Source: Aradus depressus
Lineage: Eukaryota > Arthropoda > Insecta > Hemiptera > Aradidae
Direction of reading: 5' to 3'
Length of the DNA stretch: 64,000 nt
NCBI GenBank assembly: GCA_963662175.1
Contig: OY759215.1
Coordinates: 56,251,213 to 56,315,212, forward strand
Below the pieces are notes generated by a model. That model was not told where the DNA came from. It did no database searches and saw only the letters and a program-made list of their open reading frames with translations. A program made the translations under genes and the position numbers. Numbering within the stretch: the stretch's first letter is position 1; each line of letters starts with the position of its first letter. Positions 10,643 to 20,860 of the stretch are shown here, piece after piece.

Positions 10643-11620
10643 TTATTTCTTTCTTTTATATTTATAATTTAGTTTTCGATTATCTATTTTTCTAAATTTG
10701 TTACTAATGTTTAAACTTATCTTTTTCTTTATTTGTTTATTTCTTTGACGTAGATATTTTGTTTTCGAATTTTCCAAATTATTTTTATTATGATTATTTT
10801 TGAACTCAAGTTTTTTACACTTGTTATAGTTATGTTCATTTACACATCTATGAAAATTTGTTTTTCGATATCCGATTTTTCTATGACTTTTAATTTTATT
10901 TATCTCATGTTTTCTTAAGTTTGTGATTTTTTTATTGTATAATTTCCTTGTTTCTTTATTTTTATTATGATTCGGTCTTTTCACCACACTAGCATTTGTT
11001 ATTTGAATTGTAATATATTTAAATTTCTCTAGCACCTTATTGATGTTTATATTTTCCTTTATTTCTCCATTTTCCTGTCCCTCTACACTCATATTTCGAT
11101 TTAATTTACTCTCGACAGCTTCTACCGCACTTTCTATCTTATTATTTAATTGTTCACATTTATGATTTATTTCTAAACTTTGATCACTAACTTTCAGATC
11201 AACAATTTTATTTACTTCATCGAAACCTTTGTTTACATTCTTTTTTACATTTTCAAATTTTATGCTTACGTCTTCTTTTAATTCATCAATTTTTGAATTC
11301 ATTTCATTAAAATGTTTTGATTGTTGCTCGAATTTAGAATTCATTTCATTAAAATGTTTTGATTGCATTTCATTATTATGTTTTGACTGTTGCTCGAATT
11401 TTGAATTTATTTCATTAAAATGTTTTGATTGCATTTCATTATTTTGTTTTGACTGTTGCTCAAATTTTACGTTCATATTTTTTATTATCATTTCCATCAT
11501 GGTATTTAAATTTACATTTGTCTCACTCTCCGGCTGAAGGCAATTATCATAATTTATTCTATTTTGTCCGCCATTATTGTTCAGATTCGTTCTCTGAGAA
11601 CTTCTATTACAGTCGGCCAT
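10643..11620 (-). CDS. Gag-like coiled-coil protein of the LTR element, 325 aa
   Basis: Single ORF of the element, beginning about 180 nt inside the 5' LTR as a gag would. Residues 1-40 are Asn/Ser/Thr rich. Residues about 50-125 form a predicted coiled coil built from a reiterated unit (KFEQQSK..NEMQSKHFNEMNS) present nearly three times. Residues 130-195 are mixed helical. The C-terminal 125 residues are extremely Lys/Asn/Arg rich and could bind nucleic acid. No CCHC zinc knuckle, protease or RT is seen. I call it Gag-like from position and composition, not from a recognised domain. Codon use is strongly A/T biased, like the rest of the element. Confidence 0.6.
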   Translation of the reverse strand: MADCNRSSQRTNLNNNGGQNRINYDNCLQPESETNVNLNTMMEMIIKNMNVKFEQQSKQNNEMQSKHFNEINSKFEQQSKHNNEMQSKHFNEMNSKFEQQSKHFNEMNSKIDELKEDVSIKFENVKKNVNKGFDEVNKIVDLKVSDQSLEINHKCEQLNNKIESAVEAVESKLNRNMSVEGQENGEIKENININKVLEKFKYITIQITNASVVKRPNHNKNKETRKLYNKKITNLRKHEINKIKSHRKIGYRKTNFHRCVNEHNYNKCKKLEFKNNHNKNNLENSKTKYLRQRNKQIKKKISLNISNKFRKIDNRKLNYKYKRKK

Positions 11621-11713
11621 TTTGGACGCTAACTTTTTATACAGTTTTAAAATTAATTTTTACAAATATTTTTTTTTTTTACAAAATCATACATAAGGTC
11701 CTTTTATAATTTT

Positions 11714-11800
11714 CTTTTCGGGCGCCATATAAAATTTAATATTTCAAGTCCTTAATGTTTCAAGTCCTTAATTTTTCAAGTCCCTGTTCGAAGCGACATT
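11714..11800 (-). promoter_or_regulatory. primer-binding region with tRNA-Lys-like pieces
   Basis: In element orientation the bases after the 5' LTR read AATGTCGCTTCGAACAGGGA and then CTTGAA. CGAACAGGGACTTGAA is complementary to the T-arm side of animal tRNA-Lys. The terminal half expected of a Lys primer site, TGGCGCCCGAA, appears instead about 75 nt further in (11717-11727). Between them GGACTTGAAA-type words recur about every 16-17 nt. The primer assignment to tRNA-Lys is an inference. Confidence 0.55.
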
Positions 11801-12771
11801 TGTAACGCTCGTTTTATTGGGTTACATTTAACATTTTAATGTCCCTGTTCGAAGGCGACATTTGTAACGCTTGTTATTAGTGCTACTTGATATTCTAATT
11901 TAATTATATAATTTAATAATAATTATATGCAATAACGATTATGAGAGAACCTGGTTATGTATAATTTATAAATAAAAATAAAGACTTTAAAATAATTTGT
12001 TACATTTTTCTTTTATTTTAAATTTCATCATGACATTTTTTATGGGTTAGTATCACATAAATTTTACAGACATAGAGATTTTTCTTTTTTAAACACACAT
12101 TCAACTAAACCTGCGGGGCTTGCATGCTGTATTGAGTTGATGATCGATGATTTCGTTTTGTACCACTGATGAGATGGGATTGTTGGTAGACCTCTGACGT
12201 CCTCTCCTGATTTTTGTTAGTCATTCCATCATGAAACAGCCATTCCTCATTTCCTAATTATTCGCCTCTGGATGTCTTTACCAGTTGATCTTCATTATTA
12301 CGGGATACACATACACTTTTTCTTCTATGTCCTCAGACAATCAAACTTACTCCACTGCACATCTTTCCACAGATCCCTCCACAGACACCCTCTCACATCT
12401 CACTCTGAACAACGACTCCTTCCACGAGGGGACAGACCACTTCTCTCTTGTTTTGGATTCAGCTCCGTCATTGGCCCACAATTTTTACAGCCTTTAGCAC
12501 TAAACATCTGGGTTTTTTTATATTACTTTCATATTCCCGTATACAATCCTGGTTGCTTACATTTATAGTTAACTAATTATTAGCCTAACATTTAATTTTA
12601 TGACATAATTGAAATAAATGATTTGATATATTTTGAAACTATATCGACCCTGGTACAAATCGATTAGATAACCCCCAGTAACCTTCCTTAGGTCTACTAA
12701 CTGATTATATTTACGTATCTTATTTTCCATTTCTTAAATATTACATGTAATGGACAATATAGAACATTACA
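11801..12771 (-). repeat. 5' LTR of the retrotransposon
   Basis: 971 bp, the partner of 7600-8570. Near its inner end (11840-11871) it contains a second copy of the LTR-end/primer-binding junction sequence, including CGAACAGGGAC in element orientation. Confidence 0.93.
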
Positions 12772-14164
12772 ATATATATGTATATATTTTTTTTTACATT
12801 TTGTTATCTATATGTTGGGGTCAAAACTTTATACTTTAGTCAACATTTCACGTCGCTAGCTAGCACTATAGTTCAGGAAATGTTTTTCTGAGAGAGAACG
12901 ACAAGTCGCGAGGACAATAGGGTTCCTGTTCCTTTCGAGCCTTTGTAGGTACAGTACCAGACAAAGGGAAAATGGAAAATCGCAGGAAGTTACTATCATT
13001 TTTGGTCGAGTTTGAAGAACTGTGGGGCGCATGAATGCCGGAACTCCGAAGAACCGCTTGACTTTTTCTATAGCTTTTCTCTGTAGTAACTTTAAATCTG
13101 AGAAACTTTTCAAAATGAACGCTCTAAACAGATGTATCTTTTTAGCAGGATTTTCTGTTTTCAGTTATTATTCTACTAACTATTTTTAATAAGAAATTCG
13201 AAATGTGATTTTCTTGATTCCTTTTTGACAAGGAAGGCGAAGTGCATAATGCGCCTAAAATAGCTTGTAATGACAACTTAATTATAATTAATAATTAATG
13301 ACATAACTCTTGTCGACAATAAGGGGGCTTGCTTGCTAGCCGGCGACATGTGGGGCAGGTGGAAGAGAGAGGAGTTGGCCGAACCTGGAGGTCAAGGACT
13401 GGAAGACAGCATCACTGAGTGCCCTGACCCAGTAACTGGTGATTACAGCATCTCAGGGTGCTCACATCACCCAACCATCATTCAATTTGTTTTCCTTCAT
13501 TTTTTAGTATGTTTTATAATTTTGGGGGCAACAGAAAATGAGGTTATCTCGGCAAAGCCTTTGGTGTTGACTGTTAAGGAATAATGAAGGAACTCGGTAC
13601 AGGTTTCTATTTGGAGGGCGGAGGGAGAGCGAACTATACTTACATTCTCCTCAACACCACAACCCACGATGGCTAGTCCATCAAGGGCAAGAAGCTACAC
13701 GCCATGCTGAGTGAATGGCGTCTTACATCTTAACACTAGATTCCCATCTCCCCCGCCAGACTGGCTGGGGGCTCAAGGAACTCCTTCGAATTTTCCCTGT
13801 CCAGACCCACCATTCACCACCTCCTCATCCCTATCCTCTCAACTACTGTCTTTGGGTCTTCTTCCCACTCTTCTTCTAACTTCCAGAGCCTCCTCCATCC
13901 TCAGGACATGACCATCCCGATGGAGTCACTGCAAGTCTTAGTTATGTTTACTTCCATATACAGACAGAGAGCTTCGAACTCCACACTTCCCCGTCTCTCA
14001 CTACACACATAGTAAACAGTTGTACCGTATATTCATCCTGGCTCCCACAGTCCATTGAGGTCCATTCCGGATCCTATGTCGTCCTAATCCGCCAATCCTG
14101 AGCTCATAACACGATTACATTAAAAATAAACAAACACATAGAACTTGTTTAACTTTCATATTAT
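12772..14164. other. unassigned DNA, with a possible LINE relic
   Basis: No clear gene. On the minus strand around 13870-13925 a short stretch reads GHVLRMEEALEVRRR VGRRPK, reminiscent of the C-terminal end of LINE reverse-transcriptase proteins (GHV.RM...RGRP pattern), but stops follow. 13330-13480 and 13640-13920 are GC-richer than average. Open frames there lack recognisable domains. Confidence 0.35.
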
Positions 14165-14180
14165 CCAATTTCGCAAAAAT

Positions 14181-14214
14181 ATAGTATACCGATTTCGGCT
14201 TACGCCATCGTCAG
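14181..14214 (-). ncRNA. hammerhead-ribozyme-like core (Penelope-type)
   Basis: On the minus strand: CTGACGA, then a stem II that can form GGC-GUAA-GCC, then GAAA, then TCGGTA leading to a UA site. Core nucleotides match CUGANGA...GAAA. An inverted partner lies at 14399-14432. Confidence 0.6.
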
Positions 14215-14398
14215 CACACAGTTCAAAAGTGTTAGGGCCTTTGATTTAAGCCCCCTCCCCTGATCCCCCACTTTCTTATGGTCGATCCGGCTGAAAATCA
14301 ATAGGTATCTTTATGAAGTTCTGGATTCATCTCTGAAATTTCGATTCATTCAGTACATCTTTATCTCCCCTGTTATCGTAACACTTTAGAACATTGTG

Positions 14399-14432
14399 CT
14401 GACGATGGCGTGAATCGAAACCGGTACACTAT
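14399..14432 (+). ncRNA. hammerhead-ribozyme-like core (decayed)
   Basis: CTGACGA, a weaker stem II, GAAA, then CCGGTA. Same family as 14181-14214, but stem II pairing is disrupted (GGCGTGAATC), so it is probably inactive. Confidence 0.5.
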
Positions 14433-14449
14433 ATATATATATATTTGGA

Positions 14450-14652
14450 CATGAGCCCGACTCTACTGTGGAAGTCCTAAATTTTGCCTACCCTAAATTT
14501 TTTATTCGCTTAACGTCCCATCGGAAGGACGGCGTGCTTAAGTTTATTTTACCTCCCAGAAAAAATAAACTAAGGGCCTCGGTTGGGTTTCGAATCCACG
14601 TTCTTGAGCTCAGAAGACAAGCACGCATATCACTGAGCTACCGGCGCCCTCT
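14450..14652 (-). mobile_element. SINE, 3'-truncated with internal deletion
   Basis: The head is intact (GAGCTACCGGCGCCCTC on the plus strand) with B box (slightly mutated), followed by the central domain. The segment between the central domain and the GGGTAGG block is deleted, and the copy stops at GGACATGAGCCCG. No TSD seen. Confidence 0.88.
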
Positions 14653-15979
14653 AATTAGACAATATAAAAGTTACCAAGTTGTTTGTTTTTATTTATTCTT
14701 ATCAGCTTTCCACTGTATCGACACAGATCGCAGAAATGTATTAAGTTTGATTGATACAATTCTTTAACCAACACATGACCCTCATGGTAAAATTACTACT
14801 CTTCTAATCATTACTCTGAAGCAGACGGTTACGGTTCATAATCAGGTATCACGATCGGGAGGTAGATCCGTACATTTCTGCAATATTATCTTTTACATTC
14901 ATTATTTTTCAAAGTCTCAAGAGTTCGCTAGCGACACAACATTCTTTCCCTTTGTGGGAAATTTTAGTTAAATATCAGTAGCTTTTTTGGGAGGAGGGGT
15001 GACGGTGGGATGTAACAGGGGAATTAAACGGGTCATGAAAATAGACACGAAATTTAAGAGATGGACCCACAACTCCATAAGAGATATAATAAGTATGATT
15101 ACAGGGGGCTTAATTCAAATACCCTAAAAACTGCTCAGTTAATGAATATATCAACGTCAAATTATACATGGGAATTGAGATGTCATTAAGAAAGATGTGG
15201 TCCAAGTTTTGAGCCGAATTGGCGGAAGAGCAGAAGAGTTTAGAGGAAACGCGAAAACTTAGTTGATCCACAAATAATTAAAAGTAGATTCACTCACGAT
15301 TTTTTTAGGGTTCTGTTAAACGAAGAAGGAAGCCCGAAGGGCTCGCAGATAGAGAACAAGTTTTAAGAAACCTAGGTTAGAGTTAAATGTGTAATATCTA
15401 CAACGTTGTGTGTGTGAGGGCGGATCTTGGCAATTCCAGGGTCATAAAACTGCTAAGTAGCAGCTCATGTAGGATATGAAACAGACGGTACAATTGTCAG
15501 ATATCCTGTATTGTCCATCTGCTAAATGTGGTGTATGATCCAGCCAACAGTCATTCTCTGACTAACACTCATATTTTCTAATGGGAGAAGTTGGAATGCG
15601 TAGCAGTCATACTAGATGGCGCTCAAACTGCAGATTCCAGGAAATCAGGAGGGGACAGACGGACATACATGACACTTGTTGTAAGACATCCTTACATGGC
15701 CTTCTACATACGGAGTCCTGGGGAAAAGTCATAACCATTCGCCAAAATAACAACTTAATTTAATTCTTATTTCAATTAATCACTTTTTCCCCAAAAAACG
15801 GTTTCATGACTTTTACCAACAACCGAAAGGCCTGAGTTACTGGACCTGACAATGGTTGAGACAGACAATATTTCATTGATGGATAGCTCATGAAATTGTT
15901 TTTGAGAGAGAGTGAGGGGAGGGTTAAATATAGTTTTGGGAAGTGGGATCTTATCTGGCAGTTCAACAGTGCTAGTGCT
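14653..15979. other. unassigned DNA
   Basis: No recognised repeat or domain. Short open frames (for example 15581-15763 and 15772-16014) have no features of known proteins. Confidence 0.4.
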
Positions 15980-16016
15980 GGGTGGAAGTTATTGACGAGT
16001 TCAATAACTTCCACCC
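15980..16016. repeat. perfect 16-bp hairpin
   Basis: GGGTGGAAGTTATTGA and its exact reverse complement are separated by five bases (CGAGT). Isolated, and not obviously part of a larger element. Confidence 0.8.
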
Positions 16017-16151
16017 TCAGAAAATTGTTGAAAAAAGAATCTGTGTCAGAGGCTAGGTAAGCAATGGTTTCAGAAATATCAGGAATGTGCTCTGCAAAGG
16101 AGGCTAAGTAGGCAGTGCTTTCGGAACAGACTCTCCCATTTCCTATAGAAA

Positions 16152-16535
16152 AAACGTCGCCGGTGAATCACCGGCAAAGTACTACCCCAGCACGAATGAA
16201 TCTATTAAGTTTCGGTCGATCTCGCGGAAAAATAATATGTGCCGTCATATAGAATTTTAATTTTAAATTTCATGTCGATACAATCATTACATTGAGCCCT
16301 TCTCTCAAACCCTCTTCCCTTTGGCCGATTCTAATAGGTATAGTCCTTATGGGGTTCTAGATACACATTTAACATTATGATATATTCATTAAATCTGGAG
16401 TTATCGTGTTCACAGACACTTACAGCAATTTTTTTTTTAATTTTTGGTATCAGGAGATCGAAATTCCGATATAAATTCAACATCGAATTCCTGACCGATT
16501 TCATTACTTCCCCTATACTTCGCGAAATGAAAAAC
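16152..16535 (+). mobile_element. family A element, short copy
   Basis: 5' end CGGTGAATCACCGG followed by TACTACCCCAGCACGAAT. Middle with GATACAATCATTACATTG and a microsatellite-like T run. 3' block GACCGATTTCATTACTTCCC, with the terminal hairpin truncated. Both ends are in the same orientation. Confidence 0.78.
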
Positions 16536-17867
16536 TCTTATGATAGAGCTAACGCTTCATCTGGACAATCCATGTGTTCTTCTAAAAAAATTTGTTCAAA
16601 AGTGGAGGAAAAAATGCAGTATTTCATAAAAAGCCAAAATAAAAAAAAAATAAAAAAAATGGCCATGTGAAAGACCTTCTTCGAGGACAGGTTTCTCTCC
16701 AGATTCCTCGCATATTTTAACGTAGTTATTGTACGTTCAGCTTGAAATCGAAAGTACCAGACCATATAGTCAAACAATTTTGACAAAACGGCTATAAATT
16801 ACTGTACAATTTGGAGAAAAAAAAAATTATATATCTTTGTCGAAAAAAACTGCTTGTATGTTCCGTTCCTTTCTTATTATTTCTTTAATTCCTTTCATGA
16901 TCGACATTGATAAAATTAAATATTTAAACAAAGAAAGGCCTAGAAGAGAAAGAACTCTGACAATTGTTTCCCCATAGTTTTACTCCTTCTTCTAAGAAAA
17001 CATAAAATTTAAGAGCGTCTACCGAATTTACCCGCCACTTATGTTTCCACTTTTTTTTATGAGAACCTGTACTGCATCATTAAAAGGAGGGCTTTTTACA
17101 GGAGTGTAAAATGTGTTGTGCTTTCGGTTTTATGACTAGACGGTTACCGCCTTCACCCGGAATAATTTTAAACGGTTAACCACCCTATCAAGTAAGATAA
17201 CGTTATCAGGCCAGTTAGTAACTTTTACGTGATTTTAGAAAAAAGTTGAAATTTATTTGATGGCGGTGGTGGTGTGTGTGATCTCAGCCCCGCCCGCCTC
17301 CCACTCTAATCTCTTCAGCATAAATGGACATTTCAGACGCCCCACGGTCTACTCAAAGTTCAATTCGAAACTCGAACCCATATTAGTAGCGCATACCCCC
17401 AATATACATCAAATATCCATAGATCAAACATTTCAAATTTGATTTGCTACAAAATAAAAATACAATATATATACTGAGGAGAACCTGCACTGCCGCACTA
17501 TAAGGGCTGAAGGGCAAAAGTATATTCTTTGGATAAATGATACATGATTTGTTTTTATCATATCATCTACATATCTGAACTAATTAAATGTTCACCATTC
17601 CGTTAATCCTTTAAGCGAAGCAGTATAGATTCTTCTAAAAAAGTATAAAGTGGAGGAAAAATTCTGGAAAAGTACCCGAAAAGTTGTCAATGTTACCATC
17701 TATGTTTGAAATAATTTGAAAATCCAAGAGCAACTTTCTCCAAAAATAAAAAAAATAAAAATATGTAAAAGCGATAAAAAATCCAGAAATCCTTGAAAAA
17801 CGGAAACATCTTAGATTCCTTAAATTTAATCTTCACATTTCTGGAACTTACCATTAACCAGAAAAAG
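16536..17867. other. unassigned DNA
   Basis: Contains a weak duplicated theme (GATTCTTCTAAAAAAG... near 16570 and 17630; GAACCTGYACTGC near 17063 and 17480), suggesting an old repeat, but no clear element or gene. Confidence 0.35.
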
Positions 17868-18110
17868 GCATCGACAATATACTTCCCCAGCACGAATTAA
17901 TCAATTATATTTTCGGTCTCCCTCTAAAGCCGACCGTTTGAACTAAAAAAAAAATAGTTGACTTACACAGGGGCTTCTGAATTCTCGTACTAAATTTGAT
18001 ATCAATAAATTATTTGCATGGCCAGTTATTGGAAATAAATCATATCAATAAATTCTTTGCATAGCCAGTTATTGGGTTTTTTGAGTAGAACGCCCCCCCT
18101 GACTCTCTAT
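17868..18110 (+). mobile_element. family A element, 5' part only
   Basis: Starts CGACAATATACTTCCCCAGC and continues through the 5' block. Truncated at a TA repeat (18110-18121). A 43-bp tandem duplication (ATATCAATAAATT...CCAGTTATTGG) occurs at 18001-18081. Confidence 0.72.
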
Positions 18111-18127
18111 ATATATATATAATAAAA

Positions 18128-18272
18128 AGTCGGTGAATCACTGGCAAGTACTTCTCCAGCACGAATTAATCAATTAAGTTGTTGGTCTACCTCTAAAACG
18201 AGTGGACCGTTATGGCTAAAAATCAAGTCGGCTAAGGTCAATCGGCCGATTTTAAATGCTTATTGGTCAATC
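18128..18272 (+). mobile_element. family A element, 5' part only
   Basis: GTCGGTGAATCACTGGCAAG, ACTTCTCCAGCACGAATTAA and the downstream 5' block. It stops where the inverted SINE head begins. Tandem in the same orientation as the previous fragment. Confidence 0.75.
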
Positions 18273-18276
18273 CTCG

Positions 18277-18665
18277 GCAAGGTAAACACGCATACCTCTG
18301 AGCTACCGGCGCCCTCAAAATGTTTATTTGTAATGACAGATGTTTAATTTTCTAAGATAAGAAGGTTGAGGTCAGGCTTGTGGTCGAGAAAAACGGACAA
18401 GAATATAGAATAAAAAGCCTATGTTTAAATAAAATAGCAGAATAAATAGTTCAAAGTAAAACAAAATATGGTATCACAAAATTATATTATTCTGTTATGA
18501 TGTAGGTTTTGTTTATTTAAACGTAGGCTTTTTATTCGATATTCTTGTCCGTTTTTCTCGACCACAAGCCTGATCTCAACCTTCTTATCTTAGAAAATTA
18601 AACATATGTAATTACAAATAAACATTTTGAGGGCGTCGGTAGCTCAGAGGTATGCGTGCTTGCCT
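18277..18665. repeat. foldback: about 150-bp inverted repeat carrying SINE heads
   Basis: Left arm 18277-18431 and right arm 18508-18665 are inverted copies with few mismatches, separated by about 75 bp. Each arm runs from the SINE head outward into the same non-SINE sequence (CAAAATGTTTATTTGTAAT ... AGGCTTTTTATTC). The right-hand SINE continues as a full element, while the left-hand one is a head fragment only. Suggests inverted duplication after SINE insertion. Confidence 0.8.
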
Positions 18666-18968
18666 TCTGAGCTCAAGAACGTGGGTTCGAAACCCGACCG
18701 AGGCCCTTAGTTTATTTTATCTGGAAGGTAGAATAAACTTAAGCACGCCGTCCTTCGGATGGGACGTTAAGCGATGGTCCCAAGTCTGTACGATGTCAGG
18801 TACTCGTTAAAGACCCTTGCTCTAGGTGAATAAAAATTTAGGGTAGGCAAAATTTAAGACTCCCACAGTAGAGTCGGGCTCATGTCCACCAGAGTAACGA
18901 AAGAGCGCTCTGATAGTAGGCGATATGACCTCGTAGTTAAAGCCCGGGCATGAGTCATAAACCTAAAC
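18629..18968 (+). mobile_element. SINE, full length
   Basis: GGGCGTCGGTAGCTCAGAGG head, GGTTCGAAACCC B box, central domain, and CATAAACCTAAACCT end. No target duplication recognisable, consistent with the left flank having been rearranged by the foldback. Confidence 0.93.
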
Positions 18969-18982
18969 CTCAAGTGCTAAAT

Positions 18983-19342
18983 TTCGTGTAAAAATACCTT
19001 CATTATAAGGGCAGTTAGTAGGGTTTTAAAATTGAGTCCCCTCCGCGGAAAATTATTAGGTATCATCGTCCTTATGGGGTCCTGGAAACACATATACACT
19101 TTCGTGTCGATACATTCAATCTATCGGGAATTATCATGTTCATAGACACACACACACACACTTACAGACATTGTTTTTTTTTCCCCCTTTTTTCAATCAG
19201 TAGGCCAGCAAAGACATTGTTTTTTTTTTGTTTTTGGAATCAATAGGCCGGAAAAACATGAAATTCCCTTGAAAACTCAACATCCAATTTCTGACCGATT
19301 ACATAACTTCCCCTATACTTTGTACAGCGGGGGAAGTAAACA
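18983..19342 (+). mobile_element. family A element, 3' part
   Basis: Internal unit (CGTCCTTATGGGGTCCTGG), then CGATACATTCAATCTATCGG, a (CA)n stretch at 19147-19162, and the 3' block ending CTTTGTACAGCGGGGGAAGT. A T-rich GGAATCA block appears twice (19185 and 19228), a local duplication. Confidence 0.78.
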
Positions 19343-19905
19343 AGAATATTACAGTGAAGGGTGACGGTACCACCTACTGAAGGGTTACATAGATGAACAA
19401 TGGGTTCATGTACTAATCAATGTACCTACTACACTTAAAAAAAAAAACATTCTTCTGAAATACATTTAGATTGTCTCTACGCCACTGTAGTGGATAATTA
19501 ACGAATAAATGGTTTCGAAAATATTTACTAGTCTAAATACTGACCGAATGAAAACTTGGAAAAGAAATTCAACTTGACATGATTGTGTTTTCACTGTGTT
19601 TGGAACGTTCGAAATGGCGTGGAATGATGCTACGGATTTTTGAAGGGCGAAAGTTTTTTATTTTATTTTACTTTAGGACATTTCTTAAAAATGATGAGAT
19701 TGTAATTAAAAGATTATTTGCTAATTTTCTGAAGGACTTAATAAAAAACTATTTACTTAAATAAAAAAAATTCACAAAATAAATACATTTTTAATTAATA
19801 TTACCAGAAAAAAAATTTTATGTTTTCCGGATTTCTCTTCTCGAAGGACTTATTCAAGAGAGGGTCATATTTAGCAACACATCTTAAAGTATAAGGTTAT
19901 ATGTA
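19343..19905. other. unassigned AT-rich DNA
   Basis: No recognised element. The 61-codon frame at 19579-19764 has no known domain. Confidence 0.4.
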
Positions 19906-19909
19906 TATA

Positions 19910-20143
19910 CAGGGTGGCCCAGATAAGCGGGCCACAAGTGAAATAACTCCTAAACGGTTAGAGATATCAAAATTGTGCATAGGACTAAAGTTGTAGCACT
20001 CGCTGAGAGCTATTGTATGGCGTCCTCGAAAAGACATAAATGACCCTTTTAATGGTTCAAACAGCCCTTCGAAGGGCGGGGTTCCCTTTTGACCCTTAGG
20101 TTTCATTATATTTTATTAAATTATTAAAGAAATAAGGAAGAAC
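19910..20143 (+). mobile_element. mariner-like element end (fragment)
   Basis: TA followed by CAGGGTGGCCCAGATAAGCG, a classical Tc1/mariner-type terminus with its TA target. The following sequence has no transposase and no matching opposite terminus is seen, so this is a truncated or non-autonomous copy. Confidence 0.5.
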
Positions 20144-20319
20144 TGTGCAAAAAGATTTTTGATACGTCAAGTAGTTCTCGGAACAAAAAAGTTTAAAGTT
20201 GCACGTTTTTCTTATTCTGAAGTTAGTTGGAATTTAATAACTTCAGAATAAGAAAAACGTGCAACTTTAAACGTTTTTTTTCTTTTAACTACTTGACGTA
20301 TCAAAAATCTGTTTGCACA
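20144..20319. repeat. 82-bp-arm palindrome
   Basis: Arms 20144-20225 and 20238-20319 are near-perfect inverted copies (for example GATACGTCAAGTAGTT against AACTACTTGACGTATC) with a 12-base loop. It lies directly after the mariner-like terminus. Non-coding. Confidence 0.9.
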
Positions 20320-20860
20320 GTTGAAATTCTGTTGAAAACGCGATATCGTAAAAGTCAGCGTCCTTTTAAAAAACAATCCAAGAAATGAGAGAGAGTGATG
20401 AGGGAGGGATGTGTTTAAATAGCTGAATGTAAATTCTATGAATGACATATGTTAGTCACAGCTGATGTAAGAACTGTCTGAATCATCAGTCCTCTACCGG
20501 CTGGCTCATTCATATACTTGGAGACAACACATCCACTATGACAGTGGCGTAGGAAGTAGGCTATTTTCCCACCCCTTGTCTGGAAAAAATCATCAACAAT
20601 TCCTGTGATTCGCCCCCTCAAGGTACAAAACGTTTCTGACTATACCACAATAAATTGTTGTTATTCACTGCTGTAAAAGTTTTGTGAGAGGTCTTACTTT
20701 CGAAAACAAAATTTAACTTCGTGAGAGGCCATCTCTGAGCCCCCGTCAACAAAGGCACAAATCCGATTTAATAAAATAAATAATAGTAGTAATGAATGCA
20801 TCGACAGAAAATTTAATACGGGAACAGAAGCTCGTATGTACATACATTTTTCGCAGAGTT
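20320..20860. other. unassigned DNA
   Basis: No recognised element or gene. Confidence 0.4.

Larger units (their letters stand above)
7600..12771 (-). mobile_element. non-autonomous LTR retrotransposon, 5172 bp
   Basis: Two direct repeats of exactly 971 bp (7600-8570 and 11801-12771, offset 4201) that I read as identical enclose 3230 bp. LTRs begin TGTAA and end TTACA. Flanking ATAT (or ATATAT) on both sides is compatible with a 4-6 bp TSD, although both flanks are TA-rich. The only substantial ORF lies on the minus strand and is Gag-like, so the element reads right to left: 12771-11801 is the 5' LTR and 8570-7600 the 3' LTR. No reverse transcriptase, integrase or protease is visible, so it must depend on an autonomous relative (LARD-like). 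The identical LTRs imply a recent insertion. Confidence 0.93.
14181..14432. repeat. 44-bp inverted repeat enclosing a family A fragment
   Basis: Arms 14181-14224 and 14389-14432 are inverted copies with a few mismatches. The spacer contains family A internal sequence (GGCTGAAAATCAATAGGTAT). Inverted terminal pieces carrying hammerhead cores are typical of Penelope-like elements. Confidence 0.65.

Noticed and set aside
11229..11709. Plus-strand ORFs of 102 and 94 codons
   Set aside because: Antisense shadows of the Gag-like ORF, with Cys/Phe-rich repeats caused by the repeated coiled-coil codons.
7600..12771. Plus-strand orientation of the LTR element
   Set aside because: The only long ORF, the tRNA-Lys-like primer site and the purine tract all agree with minus-strand orientation.
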